Shown here: positions 16,857 through 24,896 of the stretch, one piece after another | Layout of the letters: each line of letters starts with the position of its first letter | How positions within the stretch are numbered: position 1 is the first letter of the stretch | Translations under genes and position numbers: made by a program | The notes under the pieces: generated by a model | The model's input: only the letters and a program-made list of their open reading frames with translations | What the model was told of the DNA's origin: nothing | Databases searched by the model: none | NCBI RefSeq assembly: GCF_003112775.1 | Contig: NZ_BFCH01000001.1 | Span: 62,001-126,000, forward strand | Length of the DNA: 64,000 bases | Reading direction: 5' to 3' | Origin: Mycobacterium montefiorense | GTDB lineage: Bacteria; Actinomycetota; Actinomycetes; Mycobacteriales; Mycobacteriaceae

Positions 16857-17712
16857 TGATTCCTCGTTCCTGTCAGTGTTCGCAGCGACTCGACGCTGAC
16901 ACCGCCGCGACCTCGCTCGGCGGGCGGCAGCCAGTCGAACGTGTCGGGCCGAGAAGACTTGTATTCCAAGCCGATGTAGCCGTCGTAGTCACGTCCCAGC
17001 AATATGGCGAGATAGTCGCCCAGCGGGACTTCACCGGTTCCCGGCTCCCCGCGTCCGGGGCGTCGGCAACCTGAACGTGCCCGATCCGCTCATAGTTGGA
17101 CAGCAGGGCGGCGGTCACATCGTCGTTGTTGACATAGAGGTGATAGAGATCCGCCAACAGCCGCAAGTTGGTGGCACCCGATTCAGCGTGCACGCGGTCG
17201 ATGATGCGCACCGCGTCGGCCGCGGTTTCGAGCGGGTACCGGGGCGCGCCGCTGACCGGCTCGATCAGCACCGTCGCGCCGATGCGCTGGGCGGCTTGAG
17301 CCGCGTAGGCAAGATTCTTGGCCGCGACCTCGTCCTGCACGGCCGGCGCTATACCCTCGATGCGGTTGCCGTACAGCGCGTTAAAGGCCCGGGTGCCTAA
17401 ACTTTCGGCGATACCGACGGCAACTTGCACATTTTCGCGAAAATCGGTTGTCAGCGCGGGATCCGACAGAACTCCCCGGTCGCCACCGGCCATGTAGCCG
17501 GCGAAGAAGTTCAGTCCGGACAACTGCACCCCCGCCTTCTCGATGGCGCGGACGAATGCCCTGACGTCCGCCTCCGGGGGCGTCGCCTCGATGAACGGCC
17601 ACCAGAACTCCACCGCCTCAAACCCCGCTGCCCGAGCTGCGGCCGGCCTGTCCAGCACCGCTAGATCGGTGAAAAGGATCGAGCAGTTCACCGTATAAGT
17701 CGCACCAGCCAT
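16853..17712 (-). pseudogene. hyi: Hydroxypyruvate isomerase with a one-base frameshift
   Basis: Residues 1 to about 217 are a normal Hyi TIM barrel (NCSILFTDL, SGLNFFAGYMAGGDRG, LIEPVSGAPRYPL, LADLYHLYVN, HVQVADAP). After VADAP the frame is lost near 17054-17061, where one G appears to be missing in a CCGG run. The natural frame (64 codons: EPGTGEVPLGDYLAILLG, then YIGLEYKSSRPDTFDWLPP) goes on to a TGA at 16853-16855 that overlaps the glxR ATG exactly as the other junctions do. Without the shift the gene would encode 286 residues, close to the family's usual 260. With it, a 279-residue product with a scrambled tail results. Either the sequence has an error or this strain has lost tartronate semialdehyde/hydroxypyruvate interconversion. 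The ATG at 17712 follows GAAGGGACAGCG. Confidence 0.85.
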
Positions 17713-17781
17713 CGCTGTCCCTTCTATTGCCTAGACCGCGGACGGCTCGGCGCGCTCCATCCGACGTGGCCTCAGGTCTGG

Positions 17782-17796
17782 TTCCGTATCGCGGAA
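17782..17796. promoter_or_regulatory. Palindrome TTCCGN5CGGAA, hyi side (candidate IclR site)
   Basis: TTCCGTATCGCGGAA is an inverted repeat with 5-bp arms and a 5-bp spacer, 70 bp upstream of the hyi start. The same motif occurs on the glycerate kinase side. IclR proteins bind short palindromes of this kind. Confidence 0.55.
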
Positions 17797-17978
17797 TTGC
17801 CGCATCGGAATACGAAATAAGTCAAGGTGATACTCCAGTCTGTGTCAAGAATCGGCGAAACTCGTACAACCCGAATTGTCAGATTTGATAAGCGATTTCG
17901 ATGACTACGGCGGATGTCAAGCGCCGCACCTTTGACAGCTTTGCCTTGCGCGTGTCAGGTTATTGAGGTGGAGGTGGA

Positions 17979-17995
17979 ATTCCGCATTTCGGAAT
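17979..17995. promoter_or_regulatory. Palindrome TTCCGN5CGGAA, glycerate kinase side (candidate IclR site)
   Basis: ATTCCGCATTTCGGAAT has 6-bp arms and a 5-bp spacer. It lies about 90 bp before the glycerate kinase start and repeats the motif at 17782, about 198 bp away. Confidence 0.6.
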
Positions 17996-18082
17996 GCCGG
18001 CTAGTTGAGCAAGCCCTGCACCATCCGCCGCAAGCCCTCTGAAACGTGTGTGCGGCTCGACCTTGATGGGATGACCTGGGTG

Positions 18083-19216
18083 ATGAGGCGCAACATCGTG
18101 CTGGCGCCGGACAAGTTCAAGGGCTCGTTGACCGCCGAGCAGGCTGCCCAGGCAATGGCGCAGGGGGTGTGCCGAGCAGATCCGACGATGAACCCAATCG
18201 CCTGCCCTGTCGCAGACGGGGGAGAGGGCACCCTGCATGCCGTCTTGGCGGCCGGATTTGAACCAGTCGAAGTGCAGGCGTGCGGGCCGACCGGCGCACC
18301 GGTGCGTTCCGGGTATGCCCGCAAGGGCGGGCGCGCGGTCATCGAGATGGCGGATATCTGTGGGCTGCAGCGGCTTCCGGCTGCAACGCCGGCGCCGGTG
18401 ACGGCGACGAGCTACGGGCTGGGCAGCGTGATCGCCCACGCGCTGGACGACGGCTGCCGAGACATTGTCATCACCGTCGGTGGAAGTGCAAGCACCGACG
18501 GCGGCGCGGGGATGTTGATGGCGCTGGGCGCCGAGATACTCGATCGCCACGGTCAGCCCATTGCTCTCGGTGCTCAAGGTCTGGCCGACGCTGCTCACCT
18601 CGATCTCAGCCGGCTGCACCCGGGCCTGCGCACAGCGACGGTCACGCTGGCGGCCGATGTGGACAGCCCGCTGTGTGGGCCACTCGGTGCGGCCGCTGTC
18701 TACGGACCGCAAAAAGGAGTCCTCGGCGACCGCGTGGCCGAAGTGGACGGTGGTCTGTCGAAATGGGCGGACCTGGTTGAAACGGTCATCGGCGCGGATT
18801 GCCGAGATGCGCCAGGGGCGGGCGCCGCGGGAGGCGTGGGATTCGCCGCGCTTGCCGTGCTGCGCGCACGGATGAGACCCGGCATCGAAATGATCCTCGA
18901 CCTCGTCGAACTCGATCGAAAGCTGTTGGGCGCCACGATGGTCATCACCGGTGAAGGCTCCCTCGACGGCCAATCGTTACGAGGTAAGGCGCCCGTGGGC
19001 GTTTCGCGATGTGCCCACTCCCACGGCATACCAACCTTTGCCATCGCCGGGATATCGACGTTGACGAGCGCCCAAGCCCGAACGGCAGGCTTCGGCGCGG
19101 TGCGCACCCTCAACGAGCTCGAGCCAGATCTTTCGCGCTGCACCAAATACGCCGCAAATCTGCTGGCTGTGGTCACCGAACGGTTGATCCGCGAGAGCAC
19201 CGACGTGTTGGGCTGA
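18083..19216 (+). CDS. Glycerate 2-kinase (GarK/GlxK type)
   Basis: This 377-residue glycerate kinase type 1 phosphorylates D-glycerate to 2-phosphoglycerate, which enters lower glycolysis. Motifs include the N-terminal IVLAPDKFKGSLTAEQAAQA, CPVADGGEGTLHAV, the central TVGGSASTDGGAGMLMALGA and the C-terminal TGEGSLDGQSLRGKAP. Length matches E. coli GarK (381). I start at the ATG at 18083 (MRRNIVLAPDKFKG); ORF extension to 18005 is not supported by family alignment. It is divergent from hyi-glxR-gcl with two shared palindromes between, so both are probably controlled by the same IclR protein. Its product explains the pyruvate kinase in the island. Confidence 0.92.
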   Translation: MRRNIVLAPDKFKGSLTAEQAAQAMAQGVCRADPTMNPIACPVADGGEGTLHAVLAAGFEPVEVQACGPTGAPVRSGYARKGGRAVIEMADICGLQRLPAATPAPVTATSYGLGSVIAHALDDGCRDIVITVGGSASTDGGAGMLMALGAEILDRHGQPIALGAQGLADAAHLDLSRLHPGLRTATVTLAADVDSPLCGPLGAAAVYGPQKGVLGDRVAEVDGGLSKWADLVETVIGADCRDAPGAGAAGGVGFAALAVLRARMRPGIEMILDLVELDRKLLGATMVITGEGSLDGQSLRGKAPVGVSRCAHSHGIPTFAIAGISTLTSAQARTAGFGAVRTLNELEPDLSRCTKYAANLLAVVTERLIRESTDVLG

Positions 19217-19257
19217 TACCGAAATTCGATCAACTGGCGATGCGGTTCGACCCGAGC

Positions 19258-19272
19258 CGCATACGGTATTCA
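19258..19272. promoter_or_regulatory. Palindromic operator, site 4 (candidate GntR box)
   Basis: CGCATACGGTATTCA matches YGYATACNGTATNCA. It lies between glycerate kinase and the histone-deacetylase-like gene, about 57 bp before the latter's start, which places that gene in the proposed regulon. Confidence 0.65.
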
Positions 19273-19328
19273 GACACGAGATTGTTCTTGGATGTGTAGT
19301 CCACGACCCTGAAAAGAGGTCTGCCGCA

Positions 19329-20258
19329 ATGTCCACCCTGCTGCTGCACCACCCGAGTTTCGCTAACCACCGGACCGGTGGGGGTCATCCGGAGCGGCCG
19401 GATCGCTATCGCGCGGTGGAGGCGGTGCTAAGCCAGCCACAATTCGACACGCTGGTGCGCGAGCAAGCCGAGCCAGCCGACCTCGCGACTACCCGCTATG
19501 TGCATTCGAACCGTTACGTCGACGATCTCGAAGCCGCTCGTCCCGCCCAAGGTTATGTGTACCTCGACGGTGGCGACACCGTAATGGAGCCATCGACGTG
19601 GGAAGTGGTCTTGCGCGGGGTGGGCGGGACGCTACAGGCGATCGACAATGTGCTGACCGGGCAGGTTCAGAATGCTTTCGTGGCCTGCCGGCCGCCGGGT
19701 CATCACGCGGAGACCGAGCGCGCAATGGGCTTTTGCTTGTTCAACAACATCAGCATTGGAGCGCGGCATGCGCAGCAGACGTACGGAGTAACGCGGGTCG
19801 CGATCGTCGATTTCGATGTTCACCACGGCAACGGCACGCAGCAGATTTTCTACTCCGATTCCGACGTGCTGTATGCGTCCACTCATCAGATGCCACTGTT
19901 TCCCGGCACGGGTGCAGCAGATGAAACCGGGGCCGGCAACATCTTCAATTCACCGCTGAAGCCGGGCGACGGTGGGCCCGAGTTACGCAGGGCATTTCAG
20001 CAACGAATTCTGCCCGAGCTCGACAGGTTCTCCCCGGAGCTGATTCTCGTGTCCGCGGGATTCGACGCACACGAACGTGACCCGCTTGGTTCGCTGACGA
20101 TGACTGCTGACGACTTCGGCTGGGTCACCCGCGAGTTGATGAACTCAGCCGAAAAACTTTGCGACGGTCGGCTGGTGGCGGTGCTGGAAGGAGGCTATGA
20201 CCTTCAGGGGCTGGCGGATTCGGTCGTGGCTCACGTCGGCGAGCTGATCAAGGGTTAG
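19329..20258 (+). CDS. Histone-deacetylase-family amidohydrolase
   Basis: This 309-residue zinc-dependent deacetylase belongs to the class II HDAC/AcuC/acetylpolyamine amidohydrolase superfamily. The family motifs are complete: HPERPDRYRAV, the paired-His active site RPPGHHAETERAMGFCLFNN, zinc ligands in DFDVHHGNGTQQIF and SAGFDAHERDPLG, and a C-terminal LEGGYDLQGLA. Such bacterial enzymes remove acyl groups from lysines (AcuC acts on acetyl-CoA synthetase) or from small amines. Operator site 4 is just upstream, so the gene seems to belong to the oxalate regulon. It might deacylate a CoA-pathway enzyme, or act on a formylated or acylated side product. That role is a guess; the fold is certain. 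Confidence 0.85.
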   Translation: MSTLLLHHPSFANHRTGGGHPERPDRYRAVEAVLSQPQFDTLVREQAEPADLATTRYVHSNRYVDDLEAARPAQGYVYLDGGDTVMEPSTWEVVLRGVGGTLQAIDNVLTGQVQNAFVACRPPGHHAETERAMGFCLFNNISIGARHAQQTYGVTRVAIVDFDVHHGNGTQQIFYSDSDVLYASTHQMPLFPGTGAADETGAGNIFNSPLKPGDGGPELRRAFQQRILPELDRFSPELILVSAGFDAHERDPLGSLTMTADDFGWVTRELMNSAEKLCDGRLVAVLEGGYDLQGLADSVVAHVGELIKG

Positions 20259-20659
20259 GCAACCGGTTGCGCTCTGAGCTTGGCCCCGACCACGAGTTCT
20301 ACGCTGGGCACCGAGACATGGGCTTGATTCAACCGCAGGAATCGGCCGTCGATCGAGTACTGACCGATCACGTATACCTCGACATGCTCCGCCGAACCGT
20401 CGGTTTTGCTGACCTCGAGGACAAATCGTGCGGCGTATCGATTCCAGAAGCGGAATTCTTCGAGCGTAAACACGCTCCCGTGGGCGATTTCTGAGCGTGC
20501 GATCGTGGCTAGACGGGCGAACTCGTCTCGGGTATAAGCCTTTCCATTGTCGCGATGCTGGTAGCCCTGGTCGAAGAATGCGTTCATCACGTCATCGACG
20601 CTGCGGTGCGTGCAGAACAGCAATTCGCGCAGCGCGTCACTAAATGATGGTCGGATCAC
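20255..20659 (-). CDS. SnoaL/NTF2-like protein
   Basis: This 134-residue small alpha+beta protein is of the SnoaL-like/NTF2 type (IRPSFSDALRELLF; RDNGKAYTRDEFARLA; a run of beta strands such as FRFWNRYAARFVLEVSK). No catalytic pair can be named with confidence. I start at the GTG at 20659, 6 nt after GGGAGGAG, rather than at 20677, which would include that site. Its 3' end overlaps the convergent deacetylase-like gene by 4 nt. Function is unknown; family members include ketosteroid-isomerase-like enzymes and non-catalytic binding proteins. Confidence 0.65.
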   Translation of the reverse strand: MIRPSFSDALRELLFCTHRSVDDVMNAFFDQGYQHRDNGKAYTRDEFARLATIARSEIAHGSVFTLEEFRFWNRYAARFVLEVSKTDGSAEHVEVYVIGQYSIDGRFLRLNQAHVSVPSVELVVGAKLRAQPVA

Positions 20660-20774
20660 CAGATCTCCTCCCGCCACCTAACGCATCCTCAACGTACCTG
20701 TTGTGATAGACCTTTGGCGTTGCCCGCTATGACGAAAAGTGAAGCAGGCCATCATTTTGACGCATGGCGCTCGC

Positions 20775-22055
20775 TCAGCCCCCGATCGGTGAACGCGGAA
20801 TGAGCGAGGCGCGCACCCCCACTCGGTGCGCCGCGCCGCCGGACTCGCTGCCCACCATGCCGCCCGTCGGCGTGTTGGCGGCATGGCGATGTGCCGCGCC
20901 GTGGTGGTTATGGTGACCGGCCTGCGAAGCGGAGTGCATGGGCGGGTTGCCGGCGTTCCCCGAAAGCGCATTGGCCCAACCGGGTGGTACCGACAAGGTT
21001 CCCAGTTGGGACGCTTGACCGAGGCCAGCCGAGGGCTCGCCGCCGAATCCCGCCGACCAGGGGTCGGCGAGGGGGTTCAACCCGTCCAGCGACCCTAGTT
21101 CGCCGAGCTCACCGGGGAGTGCCTCCTCGACGCCCAAAAGCGAATCGCCACCGACTAGTTCGAGGCCGGAGCCGGCCAGGTCGAGGGCGAATCCGCTGAT
21201 GTCGGTGCTCAGACCGAAGCCATCTGAGCCGAACCCCAATGCGCTGGTGCCGATTTCGGGTGCGGAGCTACTACCGACGTCAACCAGGCTAGCCATCGTG
21301 CTGGCCAACATAGAGGTGGCCCGCATCCCTGCAGTTGTGCTCGTGGTCGCGCTCTTAGAAGTCTTGGCCAGCCGCGCCAGCATGGACACCGAGGAGGAAA
21401 TTCCCGACGCCGCGAGCGGTGTCCCAGCACCCATCGCTGCCGACGTGCCGGCACCGGGGCTCGCAAGTCCTTGCAGTGTCGTCTCGGCCGAACTCAGCAA
21501 CTTAGCCGGCGCCGGCGCGGGTGCGCCTGGATCGGTCGTGCGTGGTGGCGGTGCAAAGGCTGAAAGTCCGGATACGCTAGCCGAATTCGCCGCATAGCCG
21601 TACATAGCCGCCGCGTCCCTGGCCCACATTTCGCTGTACTCGCCTTCCGCAACCATGATGGCGGGGGTGTTCTGTCCGAGAAGGTTGCCGGCAATCAATG
21701 CCGCAAGCCGAATGCGGTTGGCGACGATCATCGGCGGTGGCACCGTCATCGCGTACGCCGTTTCGTAGGCCGCCGCGGCGGCGGTGGCCTTGCTGGCCAC
21801 CTCCTCGCAGTGCGCGGCCGTGGATCTGATCCACCCGGCGTATGGCATAACCGCCGCTGTCATGGCCATCGACGATGAACCCGTCCACGATCCACCGATT
21901 AATTCGGCGACGACTGATTCGCATCTGCTGGCGGCGAGGTGCATCTCCACGGCCAACTCCTCCCATTCCGCGGAGGCGGCCAGCAGGGTTGCCGGTCCGG
22001 GGCCTGAATACATTCGGCCGGAGTTCACTTCGGGTGGCAGCGCCCCAAAATCCAT
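20775..22055 (-). CDS. PPE family protein, SVP subgroup
   Basis: This 426-residue protein has an N-terminal PPE domain of about 180 residues (MDFGALPPEVNSGRMYSGPG; WTGSSSMAMTAAVMPYAGW) and an Ala/Ser/Gly-rich C-terminal region. The GTLSVPPGW motif marks the SVP subgroup. Near the C-terminus is a His-rich stretch (GHHNHHGAAHRHAAN). PPE proteins are exported by ESX systems with a PE partner and some sit in the outer membrane. The ATG at 22055 follows GAGGAAA; the longer ORF to 22181 is not PPE-like. Operator site 5 lies about 85 bp upstream. The only PE gene in the window is in the panE-pyk operon under the same type of operator, so these two may be partners although 7.5 kb apart. Confidence 0.9.
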   Translation of the reverse strand: MDFGALPPEVNSGRMYSGPGPATLLAASAEWEELAVEMHLAASRCESVVAELIGGSWTGSSSMAMTAAVMPYAGWIRSTAAHCEEVASKATAAAAAYETAYAMTVPPPMIVANRIRLAALIAGNLLGQNTPAIMVAEGEYSEMWARDAAAMYGYAANSASVSGLSAFAPPPRTTDPGAPAPAPAKLLSSAETTLQGLASPGAGTSAAMGAGTPLAASGISSSVSMLARLAKTSKSATTSTTAGMRATSMLASTMASLVDVGSSSAPEIGTSALGFGSDGFGLSTDISGFALDLAGSGLELVGGDSLLGVEEALPGELGELGSLDGLNPLADPWSAGFGGEPSAGLGQASQLGTLSVPPGWANALSGNAGNPPMHSASQAGHHNHHGAAHRHAANTPTGGMVGSESGGAAHRVGVRASLIPRSPIGG

Positions 22056-22137
22056 TGGTTTCCTCGTCTTGCCCGTGGTCCGGTGCCGTGCGTCGCCGAT
22101 GGGGCAGCCGGTGCTCGAAGCGTTCGGAAAGACTACT

Positions 22138-22152
22138 GTATACAGTATCCAG
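22138..22152. promoter_or_regulatory. Palindromic operator, site 5 (candidate GntR box) upstream of PPE
   Basis: TGTATACAGTATCCA matches YGYATACNGTATNCA; an overlapping ACTGTATACAGT is itself a 12-bp palindrome. It is about 85 bp before the PPE start and about 155 bp from the divergent DUF2277 gene. Confidence 0.65.
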
Positions 22153-22306
22153 TTGCTGCTCGACGGGCCCGGCGGTGACACATATGAAACTCATATGTTG
22201 CGGACCGGGCGTGCCAGCAACCCTGGGCGAACATGACACCGATTGCTGAGGTGTGGGCGGCCGTATCGACGAGGCCGCAGCGGCAAATCCCGCCTATCGT
22301 TGAGGG

Positions 22307-22576
22307 ATGTGCCGGAACATCACCGAACTGCGCGGTTTGCGGCCCGCGGCCACGGCTGAGGAGGTCGCCGCGGCCGCGCGCCAGTACGTGCGAAAAGTCA
22401 GCGGCATTACCCACCCGTCGGCCGCGAACGTCGACGCGTTCGAAGCCGCGGTCGCCGAGGTCACCCAGACGACGACGCGCTTGCTGAAGTCCTTGCCGCC
22501 GCGCCGGCAACCACCCAAGACCGTCCCGCTGTTGCGCCGACCCGAGGTAGTGGCGCGTCTCTCCGCAACGAAATGA
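22307..22576 (+). CDS. DUF2277 family protein
   Basis: This 89-residue protein begins MCRNITELRGLRP, the signature start of DUF2277, followed by a helical AARQYVRKVSGITHPSAAN segment, as in actinobacterial members. Function is unknown. It overlaps the following DUF1802 gene by 4 nt (ATGA), so the two are co-translated. It is the first plus-strand gene after the oxalate island and may mark its right border. Confidence 0.8.
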   Translation: MCRNITELRGLRPAATAEEVAAAARQYVRKVSGITHPSAANVDAFEAAVAEVTQTTTRLLKSLPPRRQPPKTVPLLRRPEVVARLSATK

Positions 22577-23133
22577 CCCTCACCGCAACGACGCCCGCGC
22601 TCAAAGAATGGAGCGCCGCCGTCCACGCACTGATGCGCGGTCGGCAGTACGTGTTGTTGCGCAAGGGCGGTATAGGGGAGAAGCGGTTCGAAGTGGCGTC
22701 GCAGGAGTTCCTGCTGTTTCCGACGGTTGCACACAGCCACCAGGAGCGTGTCCGGCCAGAGCATCACGACCTGCTGGCCGCTGCGGCGGCCGACAGCACC
22801 GACGATCAGCTGGTGATCAGGGCTGCGGCGAAAGTGGTTGCAGCACTGGCGGTTAACCGGCCCGAGCGGCTCGGGGAAATCGAGGACCTGCACATCTGGA
22901 CCGCCGAGTCGGTGCGCGCCGACCGGCTGGATTTTCGGCCCAAGCACAAACTCGCCGCGCTGGTGGTGTCGGTGACCCCGCTGATCGAGCCGATACACCT
23001 GACTCGGATCCCCGAATATCGGGGTTGTAAGAGTTGGGTGCCGTTGCCGGCGAGCCCGGCATTCGGGACGCCGATCCACGACGACGCCGTGCTAGCCGGG
23101 ATTGCCACCCGCGTCCGCGACGCCGTGGGCTGA
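22573..23133 (+). CDS. DUF1802 family protein
   Basis: This 186-residue protein matches DUF1802 in layout: ALKEWSAAVHALMRGRQYVLLRKGGI near the N-terminus, then EFLLFPTVAHSHQERVRPEH, and a C-terminal half with YRGCKSWVPLP. No catalytic residues or function are known to me. It is coupled to DUF2277 upstream, and its 3' end overlaps the convergent CocE-type hydrolase gene by 42 nt. Confidence 0.8.
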   Translation: MTLTATTPALKEWSAAVHALMRGRQYVLLRKGGIGEKRFEVASQEFLLFPTVAHSHQERVRPEHHDLLAAAAADSTDDQLVIRAAAKVVAALAVNRPERLGEIEDLHIWTAESVRADRLDFRPKHKLAALVVSVTPLIEPIHLTRIPEYRGCKSWVPLPASPAFGTPIHDDAVLAGIATRVRDAVG

Positions 23134-24795
23134 CAGGTCGAGCGGGCCGACCGGCAACAGCAGCCGGGAGCTCCCGTAGGCGATGGCGTGAGTGGCCGGC
23201 TTCGATTGGCGGGCCGTCAACATCGGTTCGCCGGTGCCAAGGTTGCGCGCGTACCGCGGAAACCAGCTGCCGGTAACGAACAGGCGGATGCGCGAACCGG
23301 CTCGAAAGCGGTGTGCGATCGCGTCGAGTTCGATGCTGACGGTCTTCGCCGGGGCAGCCAGCCGCCGGTAGCCGTCGCTGACGTTTCGCGAGTGGCCCTT
23401 GGCGTCGAGTTCGCTGACCCGGACGAACAGGTCGACGTGCGGATTGTTGGAGCTGTGCGCCAGCTCGACGATCGGATTCCCGTAGACGCACAGATCGTGC
23501 AGCAGGGTCGCGCTGTTGAAGGTAAGCACATCGTCGCGCAGCGCCAGCCGGCTGTCGTCGCGGTAGCCGCCACGTGTGGACAGCGACGGACCGCCGACGG
23601 TCGGTGTCGGGTCGGCGGGGTCGTAGTGGAAGGTCGCCGGCGGCAGCCCTTTCAGGTCCTTGGGTGACGCCTCGTCCAGATAGCGGCCGGGCCTCAGGTA
23701 CAACGCGCGCTGCGAGGTGACGGGTGGCCAATCGGGTAGGTCGCGCCAGCCCTGGCCGGTGACCCCGACGCGAACCCTGCTGGGGCGGCTCAGCTCCGTG
23801 GTGCCCGCCAGATGGGTGTCCAGCCAGTCCAAGGTCTCGCGCGCGTTGGTGGGCAGTCCCTTGCCGAGCATCTGAGTGTGGGTCCAGGGCCCGACCGTGA
23901 GCGCGACGTCCGCGCCGCGGCGGCGAAGGTGCGCATACTGCTGCAGCGTCTGGCGCAGAAAGACGTCTTGCCAGCCACTCATCAGCAAGACCGGCACCTG
24001 CACCCGGTCCAGCGCGGTGCTGCAGCGCAATTGGTTACAGAACGCGTCATCCGGGTCGGGGCGCTCTACCCAGGATTCGAACCACGGCGCACCGGTGCCG
24101 AGCAGCGCGCGCGCCGATTCGCCGAACGGCACTCCGGCGGCCGCCCGGGCCACCCTGCGAAGAGCCAGCAACTGGCGGATTCCGGCTTGGACCCGGGACG
24201 GGTCTTCCTGGTGGGCCACCATGTCGCTCCACAGGAGAAAGTCGATCGTGAACGAGCCGGTATCCCAGAGTGCGGCGTGGAAGTCGTGTGGGCCCGCCGC
24301 GATAACGGCGGCGGCCAGTTCGGGCGGCGGGTCCTGAAGCAACGCCCATTGAGTGAAACCCTGATATGACGTGCCGATGGTGGCAAACCGGCCGGTGAAC
24401 CACGGCTGCTCGACTAACCATGCGGCGGTGTCGGCGCTGTCGGTGATTTCATTGGCCATCGGCTCGAAAACACCGCCAGACCCGAACGTTCCGCGCACGC
24501 TTTGCAGCACGACGTGGTAGCCCCGCGTCGCAAACGGCCAGGCGAATACCAGCGAGAACGGATATCCACGCCCGTAGGGCCCGCGCACCAGCACAGTGCC
24601 GACCGGGCTGGAGGTAGTCGGTGCGTAGTGATCGGCAACCAGCGCAACCCCGTCGCGCATCGGCACCTCAACGCGATTCACGGTGTAGCCGCTGGTGGCC
24701 GGCCGCAGACCAAACAGCCGGCCCAAGACGTTGCCACCGGTCTGGGTCAGGGTGCGCAGCGCGGGTGGAACAGGTCTAGTCGACGTCATGCTCAC
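23092..24795 (-). CDS. CocE/NonD-family serine hydrolase (Rv2800-like)
   Basis: This 567-residue hydrolase has an alpha/beta-hydrolase domain and a C-terminal X-Pro dipeptidyl-peptidase-like jelly-roll. The nucleophile is Ser143 in GTSYQG. GWQDVFLR and GPWTH supply the likely acid and His parts of the triad. Early motifs such as VEVPMRDGVALVADHYAP and RGPYGRG fit CocE-type acylases and esterases. In M. tuberculosis the homologue Rv2800 sits next to the lppV-pptH-pptT block, the same order as here, so this gene marks the return to the conserved backbone. The start may be GTG 24795 or ATG 24789. Natural substrate unknown. Confidence 0.85.
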   Translation of the reverse strand: MSMTSTRPVPPALRTLTQTGGNVLGRLFGLRPATSGYTVNRVEVPMRDGVALVADHYAPTTSSPVGTVLVRGPYGRGYPFSLVFAWPFATRGYHVVLQSVRGTFGSGGVFEPMANEITDSADTAAWLVEQPWFTGRFATIGTSYQGFTQWALLQDPPPELAAAVIAAGPHDFHAALWDTGSFTIDFLLWSDMVAHQEDPSRVQAGIRQLLALRRVARAAAGVPFGESARALLGTGAPWFESWVERPDPDDAFCNQLRCSTALDRVQVPVLLMSGWQDVFLRQTLQQYAHLRRRGADVALTVGPWTHTQMLGKGLPTNARETLDWLDTHLAGTTELSRPSRVRVGVTGQGWRDLPDWPPVTSQRALYLRPGRYLDEASPKDLKGLPPATFHYDPADPTPTVGGPSLSTRGGYRDDSRLALRDDVLTFNSATLLHDLCVYGNPIVELAHSSNNPHVDLFVRVSELDAKGHSRNVSDGYRRLAAPAKTVSIELDAIAHRFRAGSRIRLFVTGSWFPRYARNLGTGEPMLTARQSKPATHAIAYGSSRLLLPVGPLDLSAHGVADAGGNPG

Positions 24796-24896
24796 GTTCC
24801 CCAGGTTAAGGCGGACCGGCTACGGTCTTCGCGCCGGCGCGAATTCATCTCAGCCACAAAAGATCGTGCGCACCGGCGCCGATCACCGTGGCCGGG

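Larger units (their letters stand above)
17713..18082. other. Divergent promoter region between hyi operon and glycerate kinase
   Basis: This 370-bp stretch holds no credible gene. It contains two copies of TTCCGN5CGGAA, at 17782 and 17980, one close to each divergent gene, and is relatively A/T-rich in its middle. Both promoters should lie here. Confidence 0.65.
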
